This document shows, one piece after another, positions 52,562-61,269 of a stretch of DNA of 64,000 nucleotides. Source of the DNA: Actinomycetota bacterium (lineage in GTDB: Bacteria; Actinomycetota; Geothermincolia; Geothermincolales; RBG-13-55-18); contig JABLXL010000004.1 in assembly GCA_013178005.1 (NCBI GenBank), positions 111,053 to 175,052 of the forward strand, written 5' to 3'. The translations under genes and the position numbers were made by a program. The notes below the pieces were generated by a model, which saw only the letters and a program-made list of their open reading frames with translations, did no database searches and was not told the origin of the DNA. Each line of letters begins with the position of its first letter. Positions within the stretch are counted from its first letter, which is position 1.

Positions 52562-52567
52562 ATTATA
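52562..52567 (-). promoter_or_regulatory. -10 element for leaderless priA
   Basis: Perfect TATAAT (- strand), then CGTCGT and the ATG at 52555. No ribosome site. Same geometry as at lemA and the 47-aa gene. Confidence 0.6.
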
Positions 52568-52611
52568 AGGGCTGACGGCGACGTAGTCGCCGAGCCCTTT
52601 CGCAGCCATGC

Positions 52612-52646
52612 TCACGGGGCCAGGGCATAGAACACCGCGAAGGGCG
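52612..52646 (-). pseudogene. Diverged tail echo of the prepilin peptidase gene
   Basis: About 26 of 34 bases match the gene end at 52690 (offset 78). In the gene's direction it reads AVFYALAP-stop, against AVFCALAL-stop in the gene, with TGA aligned to TGA. A seven-base inverted repeat (52645-52651 with 52659-52665) lies between echo and gene and could be the operon terminator. Confidence 0.65.
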
Positions 52647-52689
52647 TTGGAATTCATCTCCAACGCGCAGAATTTGCGGTGGAGCGCGC

Positions 52690-53145
52690 TCACAAGGCCA
52701 AGGCGCAGAACACCGCGGAGAGGGAAAGAAAGGCCGCATAAGGGATGGTTCCCCGACCGGGCTTCGCTCCGGTTCCCGCCCCCCCGCGACTTCGCAGCCG
52801 GCGGGAGGCGAGCTGGAAGATCCCCGCGATACCCGCCGCCGATGCTCCCAGGATGAAGGCCGGCCAAAGCAATGTGGGGCCGGCGAAGAGCCCGATAACG
52901 GCCAGGGATTTCACGTCCCCTCCTCCCACCATGCGTAAAAGAAAGGCGGGAAGCAATACGAGTAGTCCAAGGAGCATTCCCCGGAGTCCATGCCTCATGG
53001 CGCTCCAGCCACCCGTGGCCGCCAGGGCGCACCCGCTCGCCAGGAAGGCGAGGACGAGTGGATTGGGGACCCTGCGATAGCGCAGGTCGTAGTAGCTCGC
53101 GGCCATGGCGAAAGCCGATAGCGCCAAGGTGTTGAGCGTCGACAT
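52690..53145 (-). CDS. Type IV prepilin peptidase (TadV/CpaA-like)
   Basis: A 151-residue A24-family aspartic membrane peptidase without the N-methylation domain, as usual for tad loci. The two catalytic Asp motifs are visible: YYDLRYRRVPN and GGGDVKSLA. It should cleave the Flp pilin encoded 27 bases upstream. It is the last gene of the tad operon and is followed by a diverged echo of its own 3' end. Confidence 0.88.
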   Translation of the reverse strand: MSTLNTLALSAFAMAASYYDLRYRRVPNPLVLAFLASGCALAATGGWSAMRHGLRGMLLGLLVLLPAFLLRMVGGGDVKSLAVIGLFAGPTLLWPAFILGASAAGIAGIFQLASRRLRSRGGAGTGAKPGRGTIPYAAFLSLSAVFCALAL

Positions 53146-53172
53146 TTCAGCGGCCTTCCTTCCCTCGATCCA

Positions 53173-53352
53173 TCAGCCAAGGGCTCCCATGAGTTGCTGG
53201 AAGATCTTATTGAAGAAGCTCTTGATCACGTCGGTGCCTCCCGCCCAGGCGATGAGGGCTCCGGCCACCGCGGCCGCCCCCAGTATCACCAGGGCGTATT
53301 CGGCCGTGGTCTGCGCGCCGTCATCCCTCACCAGCTCCAGTACCTGTCGCAT
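53173..53352 (-). CDS. Flp-type pilin (DUF4244-like)
   Basis: A 59-residue prepilin: a short charged leader MRQVLELVRDDGA, then QTTAEYALVILGAAAVAGAL (the Glu-Tyr pair at +5/+6 if cleaved after Ala13) and a short C-terminus. It is the likely major subunit of the tad pilus. The ribosome site AAGGAGGTGA before ATG 53352 is the strongest in the operon, in keeping with high expression. It lies between tadC and the prepilin peptidase gene. Confidence 0.9.
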   Translation of the reverse strand: MRQVLELVRDDGAQTTAEYALVILGAAAVAGALIAWAGGTDVIKSFFNKIFQQLMGALG

Positions 53353-53378
53353 CCCGTCTCACCTCCTTTCCGCGGTCT

Positions 53379-54230
53379 CTATGGGGTGTTTCCGAGGAGG
53401 ATGCTCCCCAGGGTCAGCAGCATGAAAGAGGGGAGGATCATGAAAACGAGCGGGAAGAGGATATAGATGGAGGCGCGCGACGCGCGCGCCCTCTCCCGCT
53501 CACGCCTGTTGTTCCTGAATTCCACCGCCACCTCCTCGAGGATGTCCGCGATAGGGGCCCCGGTCTCGTCCGCCCTGAGCAGGGTGCGGCAGAACCGCCG
53601 CATTTCGCGGCTGGGGTGCCTGGAGGCGTGGCGCAAGGCCTCCGAAACGCTCTCTCCCAGGAACATGCGCTCGACCATCCTTTCCATGACCGCCCGAGTC
53701 GAAGGGTGGCCGCAGGCGCGAAGGGAATGGGCCAAGGCGGAATGGAGGCCCTCGCCCGAGTAACACAGGACCGCCATGAGGTCGATGATCTCGGGAAGGT
53801 CGGAGGCGATCTCCTCCCTACGCCTGCGCGCCTGCCGCTTGAGGGCGACCACCGGTGCCTGGTAGGCGGCAGCGGCCAGGAGGGGCGAGAGGAGAAGACA
53901 AGTGGGACCGATGGGAAGCGCGAGGGCGGCGCAAACAAAGGCCGAGGCGACACGCAGCCCCCGCAGGTAGGTGGAAGACCATCCGCGACCGGATTCCTCT
54001 AGCAGGCCCGTGAAATCCGTGCCCTCCGACCATGGAAGCAGTTCACCCAGGCGGGTTATCGCACCTCGCGCGCCTGGCAACAGCCTAATCCCGCGGCGCT
54101 CCCCCGAACCGCCTCGATCTTCGATCCCCAGCAGGCAGAGGGCGGAACGCCGCCTTTGGTAGCCGCGCAGGAAGTGGAGGCACAGAGAGAACACCGATAA
54201 GGCCAACAAGGCGGGGATCAAGACCTCCAT
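53379..54230 (-). CDS. tadC: Tad pilus inner-membrane protein TadC
   Basis: A 283-residue type II secretion F-domain protein. Helices sit near the N-terminus, in the middle (VASAFVCAALALPIGPTCLLL) and at the C-terminus. The F domain (LPEIIDLMAVLCYSGEGLHSALAHSL ... FCRTLLRADETGAPIADIL) lies between. It forms the pilus platform with TadB. Its ATG abuts the tadB stop with no gap. Confidence 0.88.
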   Translation of the reverse strand: MEVLIPALLALSVFSLCLHFLRGYQRRRSALCLLGIEDRGGSGERRGIRLLPGARGAITRLGELLPWSEGTDFTGLLEESGRGWSSTYLRGLRVASAFVCAALALPIGPTCLLLSPLLAAAAYQAPVVALKRQARRRREEIASDLPEIIDLMAVLCYSGEGLHSALAHSLRACGHPSTRAVMERMVERMFLGESVSEALRHASRHPSREMRRFCRTLLRADETGAPIADILEEVAVEFRNNRRERERARASRASIYILFPLVFMILPSFMLLTLGSILLGNTP

Positions 54231-55085
54231 CTACGCCCCCTGGTTTATCAGCTTGCGTATGATCAGGAACGCCCCCGCGTTAAGCGCAAGCGCCACCGCG
54301 ACCATGATGTTGCCCGTGGGCGTGGCGAGCAGTGGCTTTAGGGAACGGGGATTAAGGAATCCCTGCAGCAGAAGGAAGGCGAAGGGTAGCGAGGCTACGA
54401 GGTAGCCCGAGGCGCGGCTCTGCGACGTGAGCATGCGTGCCTCGCGTTTCACCTCCAGTCCTTCCTGCACGCGCTTGCGCAAACGCTCGAGGACGCGAGG
54501 CAGGTCGCCTCCCTTTCCGTGTAACAGCGCGAGTATGGTGAAGGTCAGGTGGAGGGAGGATGAGGGGGCGCGATCGGCGGCGCGCGCAAGCGATTCCTCG
54601 AGCCCCGCGCCCAGGCTCACGTCGTGCAGGACCGACGACACTTCCGCGCCGAGCTCCGGACCGACGTCCTCGAGGCTTGATTCCAGGGCTTGGAGGAGGG
54701 ACAGCCCCGAGCGCAGCGACTGGTTGAGGGAATCGATGAACTCCAACGTCTGCTCCTCGATGGCACCGAGGGATTTCGAGCGCCGGCGCCCGTCCAGGAG
54801 GCGGCGCAGGGCCGCGTAAGCGGGCCATATGGAGGCGGCGAGAAAAAAGTTGCGGGTTAGGATCAAAAGGGCTGCGGATATTGCGGCGAAGAGGATCGCC
54901 CTGCCGCGCCGCGTGCGGCGCAGGGCGGCGAAGCCGGAAAAGCCCGACCGAAGAAAAGCGAGTTTACCCACGGAGCGTCCTTGCTCGCCGAAAAGGGCCG
55001 CCCGAGCCCTTTCCCTCCTCCTGGCCTTGCCCCAGAGGAAGAGGGCGACCACGGCGATGGCCGCGAAGGCGACGGGAACGATCAT
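54231..55085 (-). CDS. tadB: Tad pilus inner-membrane protein TadB
   Basis: A 284-residue T2SSF-domain platform protein. It has an N-terminal helix (PVAFAAIAVVALFLW), a central helix pair, the F domain (EQTLEFIDSLNQSLRSGLSLLQALESSL ... TILALLHGKGGDLPRVL) and a C-terminal helix. ATG 55085 overlaps the tadA stop as ATGA; an ATG three codons upstream is an alternative. Confidence 0.88.
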   Translation of the reverse strand: MIVPVAFAAIAVVALFLWGKARRRERARAALFGEQGRSVGKLAFLRSGFSGFAALRRTRRGRAILFAAISAALLILTRNFFLAASIWPAYAALRRLLDGRRRSKSLGAIEEQTLEFIDSLNQSLRSGLSLLQALESSLEDVGPELGAEVSSVLHDVSLGAGLEESLARAADRAPSSSLHLTFTILALLHGKGGDLPRVLERLRKRVQEGLEVKREARMLTSQSRASGYLVASLPFAFLLLQGFLNPRSLKPLLATPTGNIMVAVALALNAGAFLIIRKLINQGA

Positions 55086-56335
55086 GCCGGCCATGGGAGC
55101 GGCGCGGCGAGGGCGCGCGCAGTCACCTCCTCCGTTGACATGCAGAATGGGTTGGAGGGATGAGGTCCCACCGCACCGTATCCACCCCCGGGCATATCCG
55201 CTGAACACGGGAGCAAGCGGCGAAGGCGAGGCTGAGAGTCGCCGTCGCGATCCATATATGCAACCTCCGCGACCTTTCTCTCGCCTGTGGCGGCGCGTTC
55301 CATGTGCGCCATCACGTCCACGGCCCTGGCGATCTGTTCCCTCACCGCCCGCGAGGGCAGGCCCACCCCAGCGGTGAGGGCCATGGTCTCGAGCCTGGAG
55401 AGCGCGTCTGCGGGCGAGTTGGCGTGCACGGTGGTGAGGGATCCACGGTGGCCGGTGTTCAGGGCCTGCAGCAGGTCGAGCGCCTCGGCACCTCGCACTT
55501 CTCCGATGATGATGCGGTCGGGACGCATGCGCAGGGCGTTGCGGAGGAGGTCGCGAAGGGTGACCTCTCCCCTGCCCTCGAGGTTGGGCGGCCGCGTTTC
55601 GAGGGGAATGACGTGCGGCTGCTGGAGGCGCAGCTCGGCCGCGTCCTCCAGGGTGATGATGCGCTCGTCCCGCCCGATGCGGGAGGAGAGGGCATTCAAG
55701 AGGGTGGTCTTGCCCGTGCCGGCTCCGCCCGAGATGACGATGTTCTTCTTCTCCGCCACGGCGCGGGAAAGGAACTCAGCCTGTTGGCCGGACATGGCTC
55801 CCGATTGCACCAGTTCCTCCACGGTGTAAGGCAGGTGGCGGAACTTGCGTATGGTCAACACCGGACCGAGGAGCGACAAGGGGGGAAGCACCACGTTGAC
55901 TCGCGATCCATCTGGGAGACGGGCGTCCACGCAGGGGGAGGCTTCGTCCACGTGGAGTCCCAGGGGTCCGATGATACGGTCGATGATGCGGTAAACCTCT
56001 TCCTCTCCGTCCAGGGAAACCTCGGAAAGGTGGATGCGACCATCTCTTTCGAAATAGACGCATTGTGGGCCGTTGACCATGACCTCGGTGATGGAATCGT
56101 CCCGCATCAGCGGCTCGAGGGGTCCCAAGCCCAGGAGGTCGTCGACGAGGCGCTCCAGCATGGCCTGCATATCCGCCGGCTCCACGGCCAGCCCCTCTTC
56201 CCACACCGCCTCGCGCGCCGCGCGCAGCAGGGCGCGCTTCAGGCCGTCCGACCCTTGGGCGGAGAGGGGCGAGATGTCGCCCCGGGGGAGCTTTTCCTTC
56301 ACCTTCTCTTTAAGGCGAACATAGGCTTCTCTCAT
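55082..56335 (-). CDS. tadA: Tad pilus assembly ATPase TadA/CpaF
   Basis: A 417-residue secretion ATPase of the VirB11/CpaF class that powers pilus extension and retraction. Walker A is SGGAGTGKTTLLN (about residue 203). The Asp box ITLEDAAELRLQ, Walker B RPDRIIIGEVRG and the His box GHRGSLTTVHANS all follow in order. Start ATG 56335 lies six bases after GGAGG; an ATG two codons earlier is too close to it. Confidence 0.93.
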   Translation of the reverse strand: MREAYVRLKEKVKEKLPRGDISPLSAQGSDGLKRALLRAAREAVWEEGLAVEPADMQAMLERLVDDLLGLGPLEPLMRDDSITEVMVNGPQCVYFERDGRIHLSEVSLDGEEEVYRIIDRIIGPLGLHVDEASPCVDARLPDGSRVNVVLPPLSLLGPVLTIRKFRHLPYTVEELVQSGAMSGQQAEFLSRAVAEKKNIVISGGAGTGKTTLLNALSSRIGRDERIITLEDAAELRLQQPHVIPLETRPPNLEGRGEVTLRDLLRNALRMRPDRIIIGEVRGAEALDLLQALNTGHRGSLTTVHANSPADALSRLETMALTAGVGLPSRAVREQIARAVDVMAHMERAATGERKVAEVAYMDRDGDSQPRLRRLLPCSADMPGGGYGAVGPHPSNPFCMSTEEVTARALAAPLPWPA

Positions 56336-56441
56336 ATCCATCCTCCGACCAACTTTCCGGATCCGCCTTCCCTTGGCGCCGCCGTCTCTGGGGCGCGGGA
56401 AAGCGCTCGGGGCTTGCGGCGATTTCGGGACACCGATTAAC

Positions 56442-57695
56442 TCAAGCGCCGCCCATGGCCTTGGGGGCGGAGCGGCGGTTGCGCTTGCGCCCGAAGCGGT
56501 AAGGAGGTCTATCTGGTCGTGGTCGCGCTCCGTTGCTCCCAGGGGGGATGAGCCCAAGGTCGACAGCTAGGGATGCGGTGGCTTTGCCGAGGGGTGACGT
56601 GGGTCTAGGTACTTCCCCCATCTCGCAGAAATCAAGGCCCGAACGGGCGTCGTCGGGAAACGCGGCTGTCACATCCATGCCGGTCGCCCGTGCCATTTCC
56701 TCAAGGCCCAGGACGTGGTTCCCCCCGTACCGGTTCACCAAAAGCCGCATGCGCGAAGCGTCCATGCCGCCACGCCGCATCGATTCGGCGGCGTCGCGGG
56801 CGCATGCCGTGGAGAGCATGTCGGGCAGGGTGACTATATTCACCAATGGGGAGAAGGGGAGCAGGAGGGAGAACTCCCCGCCCCATGGATTCTGGAGGTC
56901 CAGTATCACCAAATCGAAGAGAAAGAGCAGGTTGCGGAGGAGAGAACCGTAGACGCGTGGGTTTGGCGATTGGGCTGGGACGCTTCTGCGGCTGGAGGGC
57001 AGGAGGTGGAATCCGGAGGGATGACGGTAGAGGGAGACGCGGAGGAGATCCCAGGAAAGTTCCTCCGCCATAGGGGCGAGCTCGGTAAATGTCTTACCGT
57101 CAAGTGTAGATTTAAGGTGTATGAGTTGGGATCGTGCACCGCCCATTTCCACCAGGATCACCCGTTTTTCCCCCAAGGCGGAGATGGCGGCGAAGGAGCA
57201 GGAAATAAGGGTGTTTCCAACCCCTCCCTTGCATCCGGAAAAGACAATGAGGCCATCGTTTGAGCCTTTCCTCGACTGAGAAAGGGATGATTCAGCATGG
57301 CCATTAGAATAAATATCAACTTTAGATTTAATGTATTGTAATACATGATCCACGTCTCCCGAATCCCGATCTATAATTCCCCCCATCCTTATGGGAAGTC
57401 GCGTAATCCTGGTCACCATTTCATGGTGTGGTTCTAAACCGTCGCCTGGAAAGACGATGGTCAACGGGATGGACAGGAGCCGCGATCTATCCGCAGGCAC
57501 TCCCTCGAGGTCGATCTCGTCGAGGAAACAGGTTGAGGCGATGAGCAAGGTGGGCCCGAAACGGAAAAGCAGGCGGAAAAGGTCGGGAGTGGAGCGGGCG
57601 ACCCCGCAGATCTCCAGTGAAGGGTGTCCATCAAGGGCCGCGAGGAGCTCCGGAAAAACCTCGCCGGCGCTGATGGCTACGGCCGCGGTCAACAT
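56442..57695 (-). CDS. Tad pilus localisation protein TadZ/CpaE
   Basis: A 417-residue protein with an N-terminal response-regulator-like region (about 1-125) and a C-terminal MinD/ParA-like domain. The deviant Walker A reads SGCKGGVGNTLIS (about residue 155): the signature Lys is kept, but the catalytic P-loop Lys of GK(T/S) is Asn, so ATP hydrolysis is doubtful. Atypical Walker motifs are known in TadZ proteins. It ends in a Pro/Arg-rich tail. First gene of the leftward tad operon, with AAGGAGGTGATGAG before ATG 57695 and a strong promoter upstream. Confidence 0.85.
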   Translation of the reverse strand: MLTAAVAISAGEVFPELLAALDGHPSLEICGVARSTPDLFRLLFRFGPTLLIASTCFLDEIDLEGVPADRSRLLSIPLTIVFPGDGLEPHHEMVTRITRLPIRMGGIIDRDSGDVDHVLQYIKSKVDIYSNGHAESSLSQSRKGSNDGLIVFSGCKGGVGNTLISCSFAAISALGEKRVILVEMGGARSQLIHLKSTLDGKTFTELAPMAEELSWDLLRVSLYRHPSGFHLLPSSRRSVPAQSPNPRVYGSLLRNLLFLFDLVILDLQNPWGGEFSLLLPFSPLVNIVTLPDMLSTACARDAAESMRRGGMDASRMRLLVNRYGGNHVLGLEEMARATGMDVTAAFPDDARSGLDFCEMGEVPRPTSPLGKATASLAVDLGLIPPGSNGARPRPDRPPYRFGRKRNRRSAPKAMGGA

Positions 57696-57725
57696 CTCAT
57701 CACCTCCTTGAGCAAAGTAATAACA

Positions 57726-57754
57726 ATAATAATTAAGTTTATATACTTTGTCAA
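57726..57754 (-). promoter_or_regulatory. Near-consensus sigma-70 promoter of the tad operon
   Basis: On the - strand: TTGACA (57754-57749), 17 bases, TATTAT (57731-57726). It lies in the most AT-rich patch of the window, about 30 bases upstream of the tadZ start. Confidence 0.85.
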
Positions 57755-58045
57755 CTTTATTATATTAAGTAGTGGACACGCAAAAAGCCGGTCCCCCGCT
57801 TCGTGTCGCTCGGTTCGGGATGCACGCCCGTGCATTCGTGCCCTTGCGTCGCCGGCGGAACCCAGCATCATCGACACGCGTCTGCTTTTATATGCCCCAG
57901 GAAAAGGGTGAGTTATCCGGTGGGCAAAGGTACGGCGAGCTTCACGGGCTCGCGGTTTGGTTTGAAATGATGCGGTTCGCTGTGATACAAAGGGCGTGAG
58001 TTCCAGGGGACGGTGTCCGTTTCGAGGGAAAGCGGAGAAAAAGAG
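57755..58045. other. Divergent intergenic region
   Basis: The remainder of the AT-rich patch and a GC-rich leader for the rightward lipoprotein gene. No further gene is seen. Confidence 0.4.
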
Positions 58046-58798
58046 ATGTCTTGGCGCGGGAGGTACACCTTCCAGGTAACGGCCTTACTGTCGATAACCC
58101 TCGTCCTCGCCGTTGTCCTGAGCCTGGTTTCGGTGGGATGCGGGGGCGGAGAAGGGGCTGCGAAGGGCGCGGGCGAGATGACCATCGAGGAACTCTGGGC
58201 CGCGGCGCAGGAGGCCGATAACGACATCCACTCCTGGCACATGGAGATCGCCAGCTACTACGAGAGAACGCAGTATGGCGGCGGCCAGATACAGAGCATC
58301 ATCATCGACGTCAACGGCGAGGATGTCCACGAGCAGGATCTGCTCCTCGGGCAGGTTTATTTCGAATACAAACGCGTGGGAGGAAAACAATACAACAAGG
58401 ATATGGCCAGTGGGACATGGAAGGAAGTGCCCGCGAACGCGACAAACGATGTGGCCAAGGAGTATTCCTCCAAATTCCTGGAGCTTCCCTCGCTTGCGGA
58501 GTCCCAGACCCACGTGGGAACGGAGGTCATCGGCGGCTCGGAGGCCGAGCGTTTCCGTTTCAATCTCGATCCCGAGGCGGTCAAGACCATGTTTTCCGGC
58601 CAACCCTCCTTCGATTTCAGCAACAACTCGGGAGGGGAAGTTGAGGTGTGGATCGACAGCGACGAGTATTACCTTCTCCGCTACGAGATGCTGATACGCG
58701 ATGTGATTATCCCGGAAAAGATAGGGAACGGCGACATCAGGTTCGTGGTTAACATCAGCAGGATCAATGAGCCTGTGGAGATCGAAGCGCCCATATGA
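58046..58798 (+). CDS. LppX/LprG-like predicted lipoprotein, paralogue 1
   Basis: A 250-residue exported protein. A hydrophobic leader ends in a lipobox-like VSVGC, then a Gly/Ala spacer. The mature part matches the second lipoprotein at 60.6 kb in order and motif: IEELWAAAQEAD, SWHMEIASYYERT, YGGGQIQSIIIDVNG, VGGKQY, a central variable stretch, and a C-terminal IPEKIGNGDIRFVVNISRINEPVEI. The fold is probably a lipid-binding half-barrel like LppX/LprG, which would bind or shuttle lipids or report envelope state; this is inference. ATG 58046 follows GGAGAAAAAGAG. Confidence 0.7.
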   Translation: MSWRGRYTFQVTALLSITLVLAVVLSLVSVGCGGGEGAAKGAGEMTIEELWAAAQEADNDIHSWHMEIASYYERTQYGGGQIQSIIIDVNGEDVHEQDLLLGQVYFEYKRVGGKQYNKDMASGTWKEVPANATNDVAKEYSSKFLELPSLAESQTHVGTEVIGGSEAERFRFNLDPEAVKTMFSGQPSFDFSNNSGGEVEVWIDSDEYYLLRYEMLIRDVIIPEKIGNGDIRFVVNISRINEPVEIEAPI

Positions 58799-58977
58799 TC
58801 GTGCCTTTCACAACGCTTCAGCCCGGCCGACAAGGTGAATGATACAGTGACGAGTGCCCGTTTCGTTGCAAAGAGGGAAGGGAGAGCGCTTTTGCGTTTT
58901 CTGGGGGCATGCTGCCGGCCGAGGCAGCGGGCGTTCTCGCTCGTTGGTCGAAACGCTTGACTGAGGAATGATCTGCC

Positions 58978-60123
58978 ATGACCAGGAGACGCTGGATGTT
59001 TGCGGTGGCCGGCATCGTCTGTGGGGCGATCGTACTGGTAATCCTACTGATATGGCTGCTTTCCCCGGGCGCGACCATAGCGGTCGGGGAAAAGGACTGG
59101 CCCATGCAGGGAGGAGGCCCGGCCCACCTCTCCTACCTATCGCTTGCTCCCGGAGCTCAAATCAGGGAACTCTGGAGCACAAGGCTGGAAGGGGAGCCAG
59201 CAGGCCCTCCGGCGGTCGCGGGGGGTCGAGTCTACATAGCCTGCGGGAACGGGCACCTATACTGCCTGGATCTGGCTACGGGCCGTCCCTTATGGAGACA
59301 TGACGCCGGGGACAGCATCACGAGCATGCCCGCCGTCTTCGAGCGCGGCATTCTCCTGGCGACCGCCGACGGCAGGGTATGCAGCGTCTCGCCCGAGGGC
59401 AAGTTGTCTTGGGAGACGGAAGTAGGGGGCGAGGTTTCCTCGAGCCCCATTCCGGACGGAGGAAGGGTTTTTTTCGGGTCCGCTGACCACCACCTGTACT
59501 GCCTGGATGCCGGCGACGGCGACGTGAGGTGGTCCTTCCGCGCGGAGGGGCCGGTCAAGGTGTCGCCCTGCATATACGAGGGGCAGGTTTTCGGGGTTTC
59601 CTATGAGGGAGACCTCTTCGCGCTCGAGGCAGGCAGCGGACGCCTGGTTTGGACCTTCCAATCTCATGGCGTGCCCGTCTCGGCCCCCGTGGCGGATGAT
59701 GGCAGGATATTCCTGTCAACGGAATTCGAGACCTTCTGCCTGGATTCCCAGAGCGGCAAACTGCTGTGGGAGTACGCCACCGGCCCGACGGTGATCTCCA
59801 ACCCGGCGCTGCGAGGTAACCAGCTTATCCTGGTGGTCGGAGGAGAGGGTTTGCTGTCGAACACCATCTCTTTGGACGCGAGGACAGGGGATAAGCTGTG
59901 GAGCGTCGCCTCGGGGATAACCTCGTCACGCACCTGGTTGTTTGCGACCAACCAGTATGTTTATCTCAGCGGCATGGACCGCCTCACTGCCCTTTCCACG
60001 GAGTCAGGCGGACCGGCTTTCGAAGTCGAGGTCGGCGGCATTCTTCCCCAGACCCTGACCATGACGGAGGAAAGGGTGCTGGTGGTGACGCAGAACCGCA
60101 AGGTTCATTGCTACGCGGAGTAG
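58978..60123 (+). CDS. PQQ-type (BamB-like) beta-propeller protein
   Basis: A 381-residue exported protein. An N-terminal helix (residues 8-29) anchors it, followed by repeated blades marked by Trp-docking sequences such as HLYCLDLATGRPLWRHDAG, HLYCLDAGDGDVRWSF and DLFALEAGSGRLVWTF. No catalytic quinoprotein residues are evident, so it is probably a binding scaffold or a lipoprotein-assembly-like platform. It lies between two paralogous lipoproteins, and the three may work together. Confidence 0.85.
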   Translation: MTRRRWMFAVAGIVCGAIVLVILLIWLLSPGATIAVGEKDWPMQGGGPAHLSYLSLAPGAQIRELWSTRLEGEPAGPPAVAGGRVYIACGNGHLYCLDLATGRPLWRHDAGDSITSMPAVFERGILLATADGRVCSVSPEGKLSWETEVGGEVSSSPIPDGGRVFFGSADHHLYCLDAGDGDVRWSFRAEGPVKVSPCIYEGQVFGVSYEGDLFALEAGSGRLVWTFQSHGVPVSAPVADDGRIFLSTEFETFCLDSQSGKLLWEYATGPTVISNPALRGNQLILVVGGEGLLSNTISLDARTGDKLWSVASGITSSRTWLFATNQYVYLSGMDRLTALSTESGGPAFEVEVGGILPQTLTMTEERVLVVTQNRKVHCYAE

Positions 60124-60552
60124 AATATTTTCCTTGGAGACGACGCTGTCTCACATGGAGTTCGTTTTCCCTGAATTGTGGTTGGGAACAGGGAGGCAAT
60201 CAATGGCAACAAGGGAAGGGAGTTGGCGGCCAAAGCATGGGTTAACCGTCAGGGACATCATTTCAAATGGGTTACCTACACTTTGCGGCGAAGACCATTT
60301 ATTGACAAACGGATAAATCCCGATGCCTCGTGCCTCGAGGACGCTTCAAGGATATTGTGAACCATGAGGCATGGCGAGCGCTCGAGGAAAGGTGTTTCAA
60401 GGCCGAGTTGGAAAGCAGCACGTCGTATGGGAGGTAAACGTGTAGATGACCAAGATGGGGCATGATGGAGTAAAGCTATGGATTCCGCCGCCGATAAGGG
60501 GGTAAAGAATAGCCGGAAAAGCGTGGGTAAGGACGAGGAAAGGGTGATGGGT
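60124..60552. other. Intergenic, no gene supported
   Basis: A 429-base gap with moderately AT-rich stretches at about 60270-60310. Open frames here lack ribosome sites. It probably carries the promoter for the second lipoprotein. Confidence 0.35.
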
Positions 60553-61269
60553 ATGAGAATAAAACGGGCCAAGCTTGGAGTCATGCTGGTCGCAGCCTTT
60601 GCCGTGGCCTTGCTGGCGATGTCCTTGGCCGGATGCGGCAAGGGTGAGCCCAGCGTCCAGGAATTATGGGAAAAGAGCGAGGCGGCGGAGAAGAACATCA
60701 CCTCTCTGCACATGGAAGTAGCCATCTATTACCAGAATACGAAGTTCGGGGGAGGGCAGATCCAGACTACCTCCATCGACGTTAGCGGGAACAACGTCCA
60801 TTCGACGAGCGCGATTTTCGGGCAGAGTTTCAGCGAGGTCATCGTGGTGGGAGGCAAGCAGTACGGCAGGTTTGGTGCTAGTGAGGAATGGCAGGAACAG
60901 CCGGTGACCATGAGCGGCAGTGCGGTGACGGATCAGGTGCAGAGCTTCGCGCGCCTGCCGGAGATAGCTTCCTCCTCCGAGAACCTGGGCCTGGAGAAAG
61001 TCAACGGCGTGGACGCCTATCACCTCGCTTTCACGCTTTCCCCTAACGAGGTTTCCTCCCTTTTCAAGAACGTGCAGGCGGAGCAGCTCTCCGCCAACAC
61101 CGGCGGTAAGGTCGACGTATGGGTTGAAAAGGAAACTGGCTACCGGATAAAGTACGAGGCGGTTGTGAACAACGCGCTCATCACGGACAAGATCGGTTAC
61201 GGTGATATCCGTGTGGTCACCGCCCTCAGCAGTATAAACCAGCCCATTTCCATAACCCCGCCGAAATAG
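60553..61269 (+). CDS. LppX/LprG-like predicted lipoprotein, paralogue 2
   Basis: A 238-residue lipoprotein: basic start, hydrophobic leader and lipobox SLAGC (Cys28). It is collinear with the lipoprotein at 58 kb (VQELWEKSEAAEKN, SLHMEVAIYYQNT, FGGGQIQTTSIDVSG, VGGKQYG, and the C-terminal ITDKIGYGDIRVVTALSSINQPISI), so the two arose by duplication. I start it at ATG 60553, seven bases after AGGAAAGGG; ATG 60547 is too close to that site. It is followed by a hairpin terminator. Confidence 0.72.
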   Translation: MRIKRAKLGVMLVAAFAVALLAMSLAGCGKGEPSVQELWEKSEAAEKNITSLHMEVAIYYQNTKFGGGQIQTTSIDVSGNNVHSTSAIFGQSFSEVIVVGGKQYGRFGASEEWQEQPVTMSGSAVTDQVQSFARLPEIASSSENLGLEKVNGVDAYHLAFTLSPNEVSSLFKNVQAEQLSANTGGKVDVWVEKETGYRIKYEAVVNNALITDKIGYGDIRVVTALSSINQPISITPPK

